Below, one piece after another: positions 24,128 to 35,850 of a stretch of 64,000 nt of DNA. The notes beneath the pieces were generated by a model. That model had not been told where the DNA came from and searched no databases. It saw only the letters and a list, made by a program, of their open reading frames with translations. Positions within the stretch are counted from its first letter, which is position 1. Each line of letters starts with the position of its first letter. Source of the DNA: Cepaea nemoralis (lineage: Eukaryota > Mollusca > Gastropoda > Stylommatophora > Helicidae); the NCBI GenBank assembly GCA_014155875.1, contig JACEFZ010021373.1, positions 113,501 to 177,500 on the forward strand, given 5' to 3'. Both the position numbers and the translations under genes were made by a program.

Positions 24128-24600
24128 GTACACTTTCAGACTTCAATGTGAATAAATCCAAACAAACCAGCAGTTGTCTTAAGCTTGTGAACATCTTTAT
24201 TTAAACCTGAAATTGATGTTTTACTTTCTATGATGCTTTGGAATTAAATTATACAGCCTCGAGCATCATCACGTGATCCTTTCTCTTCTTATCACCTCCC
24301 AGTTCGAAATATTTGCATCGTTTGATGTGAAACTATTTTCTCTGTTTGCATTCTAAGCTATTTTCTGTATTTGGATTATGTACATTGCACACATTGTCAA
24401 ATTGTGTAGTGTAAGATTATATTACTTTTACTTTTGGTTTAGTAGTTTAAAATACACACACGACTTAGGCATTATCATTTTAAAACCAGTTTGTATGTTA
24501 TCTTGAATGACTAGGTGGGATATAAAGTAAAATGATAACAGTATTGTGAAGTCCATGTTGTCTAGATAATAACCTCCAGACTGTCGTCAATAACATCCGT
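24127..24600. other. Likely 5' flank of the VWA gene
   Basis: AT-rich single-copy-looking DNA with no repeat recognised. It ends at the TATA motif that precedes the signal-peptide exon, so it is the best candidate for a proximal promoter. No specific factor site is claimed. Confidence 0.35.
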
Positions 24601-24603
24601 CCC

Positions 24604-24614
24604 TTATATATAAC
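24604..24614 (+). promoter_or_regulatory. Candidate TATA box of the VWA gene
   Basis: TTATATATAAC is centred near 24609, about 135 bp before the ATG at 24746. Transcription would start around 24635-24645 and give a 5' leader of roughly 100 nt. The position relative to a well-formed signal-peptide exon is the only support. Confidence 0.4.
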
Positions 24615-24745
24615 ATTCGTCATTTGTGACAGGGTACAGTTTTTGTTGTTTTTCCAACAAGGTATATGCTAAAACGGGCATTTGAATTGATTGTTAATAA
24701 CAGTTGCAACATTCGCTGCTGTAGTCGTTTGCTAAGACAACAGCC

Positions 24746-24821
24746 ATGTCGGCGAGTAAGATTGTGTTACAGTTGGCATTACTTGTGTACATTGCTCATC
24801 TGTGCATTGTTAACTGCGAAG
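24746..24821 (+). CDS. First coding exon: signal peptide of a secreted multi-VWA protein
   Basis: The ATG at 24746 opens 25 codons plus one base and ends at a consensus donor (GAAG|GTAAGT). The peptide starts MSASKIVLQLALLVYIAHLC and ends IVNCE. It has a basic residue, then a hydrophobic core of about 15 residues, then a small/polar region, which is a textbook signal peptide. The donor is in phase 1. The next plus-strand coding exon found (35912) begins with two bases completing a codon, so they join in frame as Ala-Glu-Cys. The ATG context CAGCC is favourable. The link across an 11-kb intron is inference from phase, strand and order. It could belong to another short gene, but no competing partner exon was seen. 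Confidence 0.65.
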
Positions 24822-25037
24822 GTAAGTCATCTGTGTCCTTCACTTAGTTTAGATCCTGTTGTTTCTTATATAGACATCTCACCAGGATTTGGCATCAGCA
24901 TCATGTACCTTGCCAAGGGGAATCGGTGCTCACATCTTTCTTCACAGTTTGGTGTTGTGGGTCAGTTCTACTGCTTACCCCGTGCCACCTCGTTAGACCG
25001 TCAAGCATCATTCTTTCAGTCTGCCTTTGTCTCTTCT

Positions 25038-25394
25038 AAAGGAAGATCTTTCCAGTAGTCATGTTCACAAACGCTTATTACTCCTTATATGACTAAAGGA
25101 AGATCTCTCCAGTCGTCATGTTCGCCAACGCCTATTTCTCATTATATGACTAAAGGAAGATCTCTCCATTCGTCATGTTCGCCAGCGCCTGTTTCTCATT
25201 ATTTGACTAACAGAAGATCTCTTCAGTTGCCATGTTCTCCAGCGCCTATTTCTCATTATATGACTAAAGGAAGATCTCCCCAGTCGTCGTGTTCGCCAAC
25301 GCCTATTTCTCATTATATGACTAAAAGAAGATCTTTCCAGTTGCCATGTTCTCCAGCGCCTATTTCTCCTCACATGACCAAAGAACGCTATTAG
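25038..25394. repeat. 57-bp minisatellite, about six copies
   Basis: The unit contains GACTAAAGGAAGATCT and GTTCGCCAACGCCTATTTCT, period 57 bp (19 codons). All copies stay open on the plus strand (MTKGRSLQSSCSPTPISHY type) because 57 is a multiple of three. It starts about 220 bp after the signal-peptide donor. No acceptor/donor pair makes it a convincing exon. Confidence 0.85.
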
Positions 25395-25605
25395 TCTCTT
25401 TCTTATAGTTGTGTACAATGTTCTGTTTTCATAAACCTCTGTCATGCAATCGTTGTTAATTACTTAGGCTGTCGAAGGTATTCATGACATTGATCTCAGA
25501 AATCCCAGTCCCCTTGCCTCAAAGCTCTTCCTAATGTGGCCGTTCACATTCCCAGACCACTACCCTACAGCAGAACAGATTCGATTCAACAGTTAAGTGC
25601 CCTCC

Positions 25606-25830
25606 TTATAGGCGTTGTGGTGGCGTAGTGGCGTAGTAGATACTTGCCTGCCTGTCCGATGGTCGTGGCTTCGATCTGCATCTGGACGGATTCTGATTCA
25701 TTTTTTAATTATTGACCTGAGCTGCCAGGTCAATTCAACCTAAAATATGTACTCAAATATGCCTTAGGGAGTGAAGGCGGTCGGTGGGATACTGACCGTA
25801 TCACCCACCAAGTGCAGGTTGATCTATAAC
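25606..25830 (+). mobile_element. SINE-C copy
   Basis: The head has the tRNA-like A box (GTGGTGGCGTAGTGGCGTAG) and B-box-like GTGGCTTCGATCTG. The body has ACCTGAGCTGCCAGGTCAAT and the tail GGTGGGATACTGACCGTATC, which matches the minus-strand copy at 22065 and a fragment at 35770-35850. Confidence 0.65.
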
Positions 25831-27100
25831 AATAAGTTTCTTTAGTGTGGTTTTTATATCATAAACGTTGAATATCTTGATTCCAAGATCGACAGAGTTG
25901 ACAGCTGTTCAAGGAAGTCAGGAGTCTACTGAACATAGCAATTCTTGAATTTTTGACCATAGCCATTTTTGTAATTTTCTGGCACAACAGCAACAAACCA
26001 AGTGATGAAAGACGTGGTTTCTAGAAAGAAAAAAAAAGACGCAGTCTAAGATCACGATGATGAACACGTGACAATGATGGCACATGGGGCACGAAAAGGC
26101 ATTAGGTGGGGAACTGGCAAAGGGTGGGAAATATCGTCTGCTGCCCGTAACGAGGACGACATTATACAAAGGAGCTGCTACCTGACGGATGTTGGTCTTT
26201 ATAAGAGTGTCACGTGGGTTAATGTAGCCAACATATCTCAGCGTAGCTTTTTAGTTTCTTTAATCAGCTCTTGTTTTATTCTTCGTCTCTCTAGTAACTT
26301 TACATGTATTTCCTATTGCTTCCAATAAATACGGCCCATTTTTCTTAATGACCTCATATCTAGAATCTCTTGTTCATTCTTCTTAGCCGTACAGCAGTGT
26401 TGATTGTTTACATCGAGTGTCTAATATCGTTTGCTATATATTGATTATAATCTCTTTCGGTGTTCACATTGTTTCATGCTGTTTACTCAATTTTTAATTG
26501 ATAGATTTAAATACAAAGGGCGTAAAACACGTTACTTTATGAGGTGGATAATGAGCCAAACCAATGACACATTTTCTTTCCCAGTTCAAAAGTAAATCAA
26601 GTCAGTACACCCAGGCTATCCTGGGACTTGATGTCTAACTATTTATTCCCTGTGGACATTGGGTTCTAGTCACTTGACAATGAAATACCTAAATACCTGT
26701 GGAGGAAACATTACCACCTCAGGCCTAATCTCAACCAGTCTCTTGTGCTGTGCTGTAACACGACCTGGTTATATACTAATATGTGTAGTTCCAGTTCCTG
26801 TCTTGCACATCTCGTGGGTTTCTGAATCTGGAGAGGGGAAGTTCTGCAACAGTCTCTTGGATATGGTATTTGTGTATCAGGTCGGCAGGAAAGTCTCAAC
26901 ACCAACTTAACTCCTATAGAAGCACGCCCTTTCAATAGGCAAATGATCTGAATCATAACATTGCATATAAAAATTCAGGCTAACAGAAGATTCACCAACC
27001 AACCAACCTGACTAAATCAATTTCATCAATGAAGTCACATATGTTATAGGGTTAACTAAAAATTTGCCCAAATTATACTTCTAGGTGATCTTCCTCTTCT
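25831..27100. other. Intronic stretch with no recognised feature
   Basis: Ordinary AT-rich intronic DNA. Short open frames on both strands have no motifs. 26060-26180 (GGCACATGGGGCACGAAAAG) may be a worn LINE 3' fragment, but I cannot place it. Confidence 0.3.
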
Positions 27101-27195
27101 TCTTCTTCTTCTTCTTCTTCTTCTTCTTCTTCTTCTTCTTCTTCTTCTCTTCTTCTTCTTCTTCTTCTTCTTCTTCTTCTTCTTCTTCTTCTTCT
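27090..27195. repeat. (CTT)n microsatellite, 3' tail of the F2 LINE
   Basis: Pure CTT with one interruption (CTCTTCTT near 27148). On the minus strand it is (GAA)n directly after the LINE 3' UTR, as expected for tandem-repeat tails of I-type elements. Confidence 0.9.
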
Positions 27196-30100
27196 TTCGT
27201 TCGCTTGAAATATGTCTATAACTGCAGATGCTGTCTTGTATGAATTGACTGTCTTTTTCTAGTTCACATCAGCGGTCCATAGAGTTTATCTTCCACGGTC
27301 GTCGCTCTAGGCCAAAGGTTTGCCTAGATATGTTATAGTTTGGACAGTCTGGAGTATGTGCCTGCTGCTGCGACGCCAATCCACATGTGCACATGGCTGT
27401 TTCACCAATCTTGAATTTTGTATACATGTGGTTGCGTAATCTATTGTGCCCTGTTCTGAGGCGCAGAATATGACTTGTTCTGGTCTGTCCATAACGTGTA
27501 GTCGCTTGAGCAGGTTTTCGGTGCTTTCTGACTGATTTGATCATTCTTTTCTTTTGGTGGTATGTAACGGGCACATCAGGCTGTTCTTCTTTGGCTCCTT
27601 CCTTAGCCAATTGATCAGCTCTGTCGTTTCCGGGTACTCCACAGTGGGATGGTATCCACTGTATGGTGACCTTATGCTGACTGCTAAGTTCAGAAAGTAG
27701 TGTCCTTAGTACTGGCAATTTCCCAGACAGGAGCGCCTCGAGTACTGATTTTGCATCTGTCAATAGCACCACAGGTTGTGTACCATTGCTGGTATTTAGT
27801 AATTTCTCTGTTGCTATCTTGATTGCCTCAATTTCAGCATCATAGTTATGGCAGTACTTTCCTGTCGGTACTCTAGCTGTGTCCCTAGTATTATTTGGGT
27901 ATTCTATGTACACTCCCGCTCCTCCATTTCGAACAGCATTTTGTGCTGACCCATCTGTGTAGACTCGGATCCAGAGGTCCTGTGGGTATTCTTCATCAAG
28001 GAAGCTGAGAGTGCTGTTCTGCGCTGCACACTGTTCTGTTCTTCCTTGTCAAATATTCCTCTCACTTTTGTCTGGATTTGTAATGATAGTCTATGCTCAT
28101 CTTTCCATGGAGTTCGCTCTGGAATAGTTGTTAGGGGATACCAACTGTGGGCAGATCGGTGGTTTCTCTGCAGAGTCGTTTGGCCTGGTGGATAAAACTA
28201 CTTCTTTTCAACCGCCCCATAGCTAGGTTTTTCAAATCTGTTCTTCATAGGGTGGCCTGGCAAGCTGAGGAACTTTTCTGCTTGTATTAGCGTTTTCGTA
28301 TCTCTGCTCTCATAGTGCTTGTGTCCTCCCCATTCTTCTCATTTCCACTATAGGGGTTGATCTCATCCCTCCTGTGGTGGCTCTAAGTGCTTGATTTTGC
28401 ACCTTTGTCCAGCTCCTTGTAGTGTGGTTTTTTATGCCGAACACCACGCAGTTGACCCGTATTCCAGGTGTGGTCGTATGCTCTGTTGATAACTTTGCTA
28501 AGTATTTTCCCACTGGCTCCCCATGTGGTCCACTTAGCTTTCTCAGGATGGCTATTTTCCTTCTGGCTTTTGCTACTGCTTTGTTGATGTGCTTTCTCCA
28601 TGTCAGCCTCCATCAAATGTTACTCCAAGGTATGTTGGTTCTTTATCTTCTCTTAGGGGTGTTCCATTTATCTGGATGATCCCTGCCTTTTGTTTTGGAG
28701 AGAGGGTAAATAGGTGGTGCTGCACTTGTCAGTGTTTATGCTGACACACCATCTATTGCCCATGCAACAAATGTATCTACAGCTCTTTGTAGCAATCTGG
28801 TGGCCACTGATGCATGTTCATTTGTGCTCCATAGAACCAGGTCATCGGCGTACATTGCCGCTTTAATTCCATGCGGTAGATTAGCAACGAGATCATTGAT
28901 GAAGATTAGAAAAGTGTGGGGGACAAGACTCCGCCCTGGGGAACACCGTGACGCAGTAGTACTTTCTTGCTCTTGAGTCCGTCTATCTGTACTCGGGCTC
29001 TTCTGTTGTGCAAATATGCTTTTCACCCATTGTACATTCTTCCATTGACTTTGCAGTTTCCTCAGTTTATTCATCAGACCTTCTTTCCAGACTTTGTCAA
29101 AGGCTTTCTTCAAATCTATCCATGCCGCAAGCAACCAGCTTCTTCTCTTGGAATGCATCCTCAATTTCTTGAGAGAGGTAGGTTGTCTGGTCTTCCGTAG
29201 AATAGCACTGCCTAAAGCCAGCCTGCTGTGGCACTAAGGATGTTTTTACTTTCAATGTACCACTGCAGTCTGTGATTGATGATGCGCTCCAGTGTTTGCA
29301 GAGACAGCTGGGAGGCTAATTGTCTGTAGCTAGAGGCAATGGACCCATCATTTCCCTGATTTTAGGAGGGATATCATGATTGCTTCTCTCAGGCCTTGTG
29401 GAACACTGCCTAAGCTCAACTGTTATTGAAGATCTGCAACAGCTTTGCTTTGGCTCTGTTCCTAGGTTCCGATCATTTCATTGGAGATACCATCAGCTCC
29501 TGGTGACTTTCTCATTTTCAGTTTTGATATGGTTAGCTCCAGTTCGCTGATTGTGATGGGTGCCTCCAGAACCTCATGTACTATTTCCTTCTGTCCTGTA
29601 TGTTGTCGTTTCTCTCGAATCTCTTGTTGTTTCTCTGGACTAATTTTGATATTGTTATCTTGTGCGAATGAGTCCGCAAAATGGTCAGCTGCTTGCTTTC
29701 TTGTTAAGATGTTTCCATCTTATGATAGTGCAATTTTTGAGTTTCTCCCTGTGCCCTCATCGTTTAAGTTGTTTTTATTAGCTTCCACAATTTCCTTGTG
29801 TCCTCTTTCAAAGTTCAGAGACTGTTTTTCCTGCCAGCTTTTCCGTCTAGCCTGCAGCTTGGCCCTTTGAAATTTGGCTTTTGCGTGCTAGAATTTATTG
29901 TGGTGCTCTTGGCTGGGTGTGGCCTCTGCTTGCTTTCTACACACTTCCACATCATTATGCAACTGTTCCAGTTCACTACTCCAGTAGGGTTTATATTGTT
30001 TACGGGCTCCTCTTGGTACTGTTTCTCGCGCTGCCTGTAGTATGCATTTCCCAAACTCTTCAATCTACATTATTTATGTCTTTCTCAGTGTTCAGGTTTC

Positions 30101-31180
30101 TAACCAGTATGCTGGTGCGATTCTTGTACATTGCCCAGTCTGCTTTCTTGTAGTTCCACCTCGAGAGGGTGCTGCTTTCAGTATTACAAGCTCATTTTTC
30201 TACAGTTAGAAAGACTGGCCGATGGTAGCTGCCACCAAGTTGTTTCCCAACAATTCGTGTAATGTTCCACTCCAGGTCTGGATGAATGAAAAGCCAGGTC
30301 AGGTGTAGTTGTAGTGTGCCATGATCTCGAGTAGAAAAGTATGTGGGTCGGACGGCTTGTTAACCAAGATGAATCTATTCTCATCCTGCCAGTCTTCCAG
30401 TCTCTCTCCTCTCTGGTCCATGTGATCATAGCCCCAACTCCTGCGAGTGGCTGTTGAAAGTCGCCACACACAATCACTTTTTTCTGTTAATGGTAGTGTG
30501 TCCAGTGCCTGTGGGCGGTCACTGGACAGTAGTAATTGATCAGATGTAGGTCTGTATAGCCTGTCTTAAGTTTAAGTGTCTGATACTCAGCCCCTTCCAT
30601 ATAGACTTCGATTTGGGAAGCAGTGATGTTATTTTTACAAGGGTAAGTATCCCACCTTTTCGCCTGTCCTTTCGGTCAGATCGGTAACACTGGTAGCCTC
30701 TGATTTTGAAGGCTATATTTTCGTTGAGGTGAGTTTCTTGCAAGCAACATATGCTTACTTTTTCTTGGTCTAGGATGTTTTCTAATTCTATTTTTTTTGT
30801 TGCTGACTCCCTCCGCATTCCAGTGCATTATTTTAAGTCTTTGTTTAGTATGGCCAGCCGTTCTATTCTCAGGTCCCCTGGCTCCACAGGACATCTGAGA
30901 AGGACCTCCAGTATTGTGGTTGGACCCTTTCGAGACATAGGGCCCGGCACTGCACCTGCCTGGAGGGTCCAAAGCAGGGCGAGCACCATAACATTTAGCA
31001 GTAGTCGACATATTCATTTTGCGTAATTGCGTGGCATCCTGATTTCTGTGGTGCGCCTCCTGGCTGGTTGCCTCCGTCTTCAGCACCTTTCCTTTGCTAG
31101 AGAAGACTGTGGTCTCACTCGAGTTAGATGTGTACACAGCCACACACGTGTCTGCACATGCATGTATGTGTATACACATC
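27105..31180 (-). mobile_element. Near full-length, inactive LINE, family F2 (EN-RT-RNase H)
   Basis: Read on the minus strand. From about 30870: KIMHWNAEGVSNKK, then ENILDQEKVSICCLQETHLN (endonuclease N terminus with QETHL), then VCGDFQ (30470) in place of GDFN, and TTPDLAF. The RT domain includes LLAAWIDLKKAFDKVW (29120) and AAMYADDLVLWS (about 28850, YADD catalytic motif). The RNase H domain (27269-27965) has YTDGS, YDAEIEAI, LLTDAKSV and GNDRADQLAKEGA, so all four acidic catalytic residues can be read. A C-terminal Cys-rich segment CTCGLASQQQAHTPDC follows. Frameshifts (one at the A/T run near 30790) split the frame. The EN-RT-RNase H order and tail suggest the I/Nimb assemblage. A (GAA)n tail, seen as CTT at 27090-27195, marks the 3' end. 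ORF1 is not seen. Confidence 0.85.
27269..27965 (-). CDS. RNase H domain of the F2 LINE (open segment)
   Basis: The longest intact piece of the element, open for more than 220 codons. It starts before YTDGSAQNAV (27950) and ends at the stop near 27269. Catalytic pattern D (YTDGS), E (AEIEAI), D (LTDAKS), D (GNDRAD) fits ribonuclease H1-like LINE domains, which remove RNA during target-primed reverse transcription. The domain is intact but the upstream RT is broken, so it is probably not expressed as part of a working polyprotein. Confidence 0.8.
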
Positions 31181-32139
31181 TAGAGCACACTGGTTATTTT
31201 CCGGCGCCAGAAACTCGCCGTCGCCCCTTCTCCTGTTAGTAAAAACAGTTCCGCCACGTGAAGGCCAGGAGTTGGACTTTTGCTGCATAGGTTATGTATT
31301 CACGAGCCATTGGGGTATTTAAGCAATGTTGGGCGCTCACCCCAACACTGCGCCCCGGCTACATACAGCAACATTTGGAACCACTTCTAGGTGATAAATG
31401 TATGCTAAAATTGCATTGCTAGTTATTAGATGCTAAACCTACACGAGATATGGCTATTCTCATCTCAAGCGAGCTCAGTAGCTAACGCCATCGCCGCTTT
31501 TCGCGTCAAATATCTACAACATTATGTCTTGCAGTGAACAGTTCCTAGCCCCGTCTGCTATGGCTCAATTTAACAATCATGGCATAGTTTAAGAGTTAAA
31601 GTCTAGTCACGCACTAGACCGTGAAAAGTCTAGTTGTAAGCGATTATCACACTGCTTGAAACACGCTGGGAGTCGCTGAGCAGGCAACAAATGTCTCCTT
31701 GAAGGACACTCGGCGTTTGACCGTGGTCGAGTGCGGCCCGGGGCTCAGACTTGTTGTGGCAATGGCCAGTGTATACGGTCGCCACGTTGTGGGTGACAGA
31801 TGAACAAATGTAGCTTACGGGTGTTTTAGATTGTCATTATTTTAGTGAGGCACAATCGTGTGATTACCTGAGATACGAAGTGAACGAGCCGATAGATTAT
31901 AACAATATATATATTATCGAAACCCACACCGGCGTTTGGTTATAACACTTATCTGTGTGGTCACGTTGTCTTTTGTGTCCGAGTTGAAGCATCATGTTTT
32001 AACACTCAATCTGGGGATGGAGCCACATCAGTAATTCTACGAGCCATTTCACCAAGAGAACACCATGTCAAACCAGGTGGTGACATGAACACAATTCGCC
32101 TAATAAAAACAACCAGACTGAGTAGAATCAGGCCATGTT
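31181..32139. other. Intronic stretch, possible LINE 5' remnant
   Basis: 31181-31350 may be the 5' region of the F2 LINE (CA/TG-rich). 31470-31520 has a weak A-box-like GAGCTCAGTAGCTAACGCC. Nothing else is recognised; an AT run lies near 31905. Confidence 0.3.
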
Positions 32140-32390
32140 TTGTGTTTTGCATATCCTTTACAGGACATCGCTGTCAACATCAGCATCTTTCAGCTGATTG
32201 TTGATTTCTTGGCAAGATTACGCCCAGTAGTTTGCCATTGCTTTCTGAGCGGCCGGCTCACATACCCCATAAGTTACCGACGCGATTCGAATCACTGCTG
32301 ATTCTCACCGTCGTCGCGTTACTTACGAGAGTATACGAGATTACGGAGAGAAGTCGCTAACCTCTAGGCCAGGAAGCCGGCAGAGTCAGG
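32140..32390 (-). mobile_element. SINE-B, full-length copy
   Basis: On the minus strand it starts with GCTTCCTGGCCTAGAGGTTA (A box) near 32385 and GTGATTCGAATCGCG (B box) near 32290. The conserved centre GCAATGGCAAACTACTGGGC lies near 32235 and the tail block ACAGCGATGTCCTGTAAAGG near 32165. It is the best reference copy of this family in the window. Confidence 0.85.
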
Positions 32391-33214
32391 CCATAACTAA
32401 CTATTATCATAAAAGTCATAGACCCACACAAAGAAAGGTGCGTGGCAACTTGGGCGAGGGTTATCTAACGTAAATCCGACCCACAAGCGCGCCGTGGTAC
32501 CGTCCCGTTGTCCTTCTGTTACTCATAGCAAAGTCAGAGATCAGTATCATAAGTGCGTAAAGTTGATCCATCTCATGTCCGAAATGATTTTCATGTCATG
32601 TTGTCAGGATAATATTCAGCAGACTGCTCTTCCTTAACGACTGAACAGCTCGAAAGATGCTGTGCAAATACACGGACAGCTTGTATCATGTGTTTAACAA
32701 TTACAGGAGTTATTGCTTTTGTTATCCTTGTTGCTGCTGCTTTTCATGCCAATGTTGAGAACCTAGTCATATTTGATTGCTGATTCCTGTACAAATGTGT
32801 GGAATAGGGGAATGGTGGTGACAAAGTTCCGTCACCTTCAACAAGCAACATAATCGTCTGCAGGACACACGTGAACTCTAAGGTCGGGTTGTGTATTCTA
32901 AGCCCACCAGTCACCACTATGTGGAGCTGCTCAGACTCTCTTGTAATCTCAACTCTGTGTATGAAATCATCATCACAGCCGAGATCAATCAGGATTTCTT
33001 TCAGTGACCTGGGCTTTCAGGTAAAGCCAGGCCGTTAATGGGTACGAGGACATGTTCGGGGAAATGGTGGAGGCCGGCGTGATTATGATCGCATCATTTA
33101 TCCAGCGGCGATTAGTTAAAACAATATTTGAATATATACACAATGTGCTCGGCGAAGGTGTTACCAACGCAATTCGCAATACCACATACCGCGTTTGAAA
33201 CATAGCTGCTGTTG
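32391..33214. other. Intronic stretch, no recognised feature
   Basis: Ordinary composition, with no motif or repeat family identified. Confidence 0.3.
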
Positions 33215-33330
33215 ATTTGGAAACAGACCGCCTTGCTTTGGTTTCCATGCAATCGTATGAGCGCCGGTCGTTCAGAAAGCAATGGCAAACTACTGAACGT
33301 AAAACTTGCCGTGAAGTCAGAAACATACAA
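33215..33330 (+). mobile_element. SINE-B central fragment
   Basis: Contains CAGAAAGCAATGGCAAACTA and the flanking blocks of SINE-B on the plus strand. Head and tail are missing. Confidence 0.65.
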
Positions 33331-34374
33331 AAGTGATGGAGTTGACTGCTACGTCCTTAAATGGATCCACAAATAACTTTTTGTTTAACCCAAATTCGCA
33401 CCAAGGAGTGGAAAAGGCAACTAGTTTCCTTACTTACAGCCGAGATCATGGTCGTTCTATCGCTAAGCAGACTAGGGCATGTTTCAGCATTTCATGTAGA
33501 CGTGTGGGGGGGGGGGGGGGGAACACATTGACTGTGTAGCCCTGAAGCATCAACGCCTTGGTATCCCTCACAAGGGTGTCGTAAGTTATCCTTTATTACT
33601 TTAGTGTCGTCCCTGGAGTGATGGGAATCAACACCGACAATTTTATTAACCCAATATTATTGTCCTAGAGAAACCACCAGAATCCGTCCACAAAACTCCC
33701 TCAGTCTGTAGACACCTCTTTCTTACTCTCACTCACCCCTGGATCATGCCCCCTCTCATTCTTCCCCAACACAACATACTCAACAACTCTAGATTTAACA
33801 AATAAATACAACAATTAATTTATTAAAACAAAGATTATGTGTGTGTGAGAGGTGTGTGTGTGTAATGTGTAGAATGTGTGTCGAATATTCTAATGTGTAT
33901 GTAGAGTCAGACCAGTGAATCAGGAGCAAAGTCTGTTACATCACTGTGCTGAGCACACAACAGCACCATATATTCCGGACAGTGAACCTCACCCAGAAGA
34001 TGTTTCTCCGTCCACGTGACGACTTTCTCCGACAACGCTCGAACAAACAGGATGCTGGTCATCAGTTAGACACTGTTCGATCTTGGTCTTCACTCTAACA
34101 AACACGGTGAAGTTACTCTGTTTAATAATGTTTGTTGAACAGAGAATCTTTCAATTAATTGAAATGTCACTTGGGAAAATCTACTGTTCACAAGTCTCTG
34201 ATTATAAGATTTCGCCCCCCCCCCCCCCCCCTCTTTAACAAACAACCTATTAATGTTTCAAGGTAGATGTGTATAAATATATATATATATATGTCCTTGG
34301 TATATGAGTTATGAATCTTCGGTGATGAAGCTTATCACTCAGTAAACAAAACACTTATATTCCTCAAGTCCGGC
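33331..34374. other. Intronic stretch with homopolymers
   Basis: A run of about 16 G at 33506-33521, a C run of about 18 at 34214-34231, and a short TA run near 34280. On the minus strand this follows the open frame ending at 34375, so it could be its 3' UTR (AATAAA near 33825), but that is speculative. Confidence 0.3.
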
Positions 34375-34627
34375 TCAGCAGAAGCCAGGTTTCTGCAGAC
34401 CAACTAGGTTCTGAGCCCCGTGTAAAAGCCTCTCAGTAACCTCTGTCTTCATTCCGTGAGCCATCATTGTATAAAACTTTGAAACTGCTTCTTCGTAATA
34501 AATCATCGCACACTCAAGTGGAACCTGTTGAGTAGAGAACATCATGGTGAGAGCAACTAAATCCTGACCGTAATTAGGTGAGTGTAGGCCAATAGCAGCA
34601 CTCAGATCTATAACAGAGATCCGATCT
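34375..34627 (-). CDS. Unassigned minus-strand open frame (possible terminal exon)
   Basis: Open on the minus strand from about 34646 to TGA at 34375-34377. The peptide has natural composition (DRISVIDLSAAIGLHSPNYG ... QDLVALTMMFSTQQVPLECA ... KTEVTERLLHGAQ ... KPGFC). A possible acceptor (ATGACAG) lies at the right end near 34628. I do not recognise the family. It may be an exon of an antisense gene inside intron 1, or a fragment of a transposon or integrated element. The low-complexity signs of the repeat-derived frames elsewhere are absent. Confidence 0.35.
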
Positions 34628-34631
34628 CTGT

Positions 34632-35331
34632 CATACGGCCAAATAGATCATCACATTGGTCTGATACATGGCAACACTAGGAAAGAATAAAGGAACGGGT
34701 AGAAACCCAGCAGATGCCCTACTGGAAGATCCTACCATTTCACATTCCCTTCCTCCCTCCCAACCATCCTCAATCTCTCTAATTATTATCCCACTACATA
34801 GTCATCAACTCCCTGAGTAAAATGATATATCACACAAGCTAGTTAAAGCCATACAATAGGACGCTAGTGCCGAAGCTCCTATAATACTTTCTAGCAACGC
34901 ACTTATAGAACATTCTATCACCGCACCTATAATACATTATATCACCGCACAGTACTATACTCTATTCCTAATCATACTCTAAGTTAGATATGATTAATAG
35001 AATACCATATGCCTATTCCGGTTGATGATTGAGACTATGCAATCACAGACTGGATCTATGGCCGCCGATACATTATCAACACTTTGACACTATAGTCTCT
35101 TTCAATTAACACAACTCGGAATACTGCGCCGATCTTTAACACTTCAGAATTTTTGGTCGATTCCTCCAACTTGTTTACCTCAACTGGTTTTATATCGGGC
35201 TTGAGTGACGTCACCAAATTGTCTAGACGCAGAGGCGTCGAGAAGTTGTTTTTCTCTTTATTTTTCCCAACTCAATGTGAACATCTGGCTGGTGACCCCT
35301 TTCATCTGGGAAATTGTCTCCTGTCTGTGAT
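34632..35331. other. Intronic stretch, no recognised feature
   Basis: AT-rich, with no repeat or motif identified. Confidence 0.3.
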
Positions 35332-35622
35332 CTAGAGAACCTTCTCCACATCACAAGACTCCATCCGACATCTGGCCAGACATTCCGTCTGTCCCTTCAA
35401 AGGCTGACTCTCGCCTTGTAGACGGATGGCGCCATTGTACGTTTCTCGAACAACCCACATCATACAGAAATGCCGACCGTGTGCAGACAATTTTCGCGAC
35501 GTATTTTGTTCCTCAGTCTCAAAGGGTTGCCTGTTTTTGCAGACGAATGTCGGGTCTTGTTTGTCATCGATCGAAACTATCAAGTTTTTCCGCGACAAAG
35601 GGCAGTACAGTTTAAATAACAC
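35332..35622 (-). CDS. Unassigned minus-strand open frame, 96 codons
   Basis: ATG-initiated frame, MLFKLYCPLSRKNLIVSIDD at its start and ESCDVEKVL at its end, with five cysteines and mixed charge. No motif is recognised. It lies 0.7 kb upstream, on the same strand, of the open frame ending at 34375, so the two could belong to one transcription unit. It could equally be chance. Confidence 0.25.
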   Translation of the reverse strand: MLFKLYCPLSRKNLIVSIDDKQDPTFVCKNRQPFETEEQNTSRKLSAHGRHFCMMWVVRETYNGAIRLQGESQPLKGQTECLARCRMESCDVEKVL

Positions 35623-35769
35623 ATTAGTAAATACTGGTTATTGTTTTATTCCTGTTACGGTGTCTTTTAAATTATGGCAGTCATTTGCAGAAGAGAATAC
35701 AGTAAAAGGACGCATATACACGCCTCGAGATATGCTGGCTATACGGTGCTAGTCTATATTCTCATACAC

Positions 35770-35850
35770 CAGTGGGCAATCGCTGGGTGATGTGGTTTAT
35801 AAGGCTCCAGCCGTCTTCACTACCCAGAAAATATTCTGATCAGTTTTCTA
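35770..35850 (-). mobile_element. SINE-C tail fragment
   Basis: Contains CGCTGGGTGATGTGGTTTAT, matching the tail block of the copy at 22065 (CGGTGGGTGATGTGGTCAAT). No head remains. Confidence 0.5.

Noticed and set aside
23873..24204. Poly-Ser, poly-Phe and Arg/Lys-rich proteins
   Set aside because: Pure CTT microsatellite read in three frames.
28422..30153. Plus-strand frames across 28400-30150
   Set aside because: They are antisense shadows of the F2 LINE, whose minus-strand EN, RT and RNase H motifs are clear.
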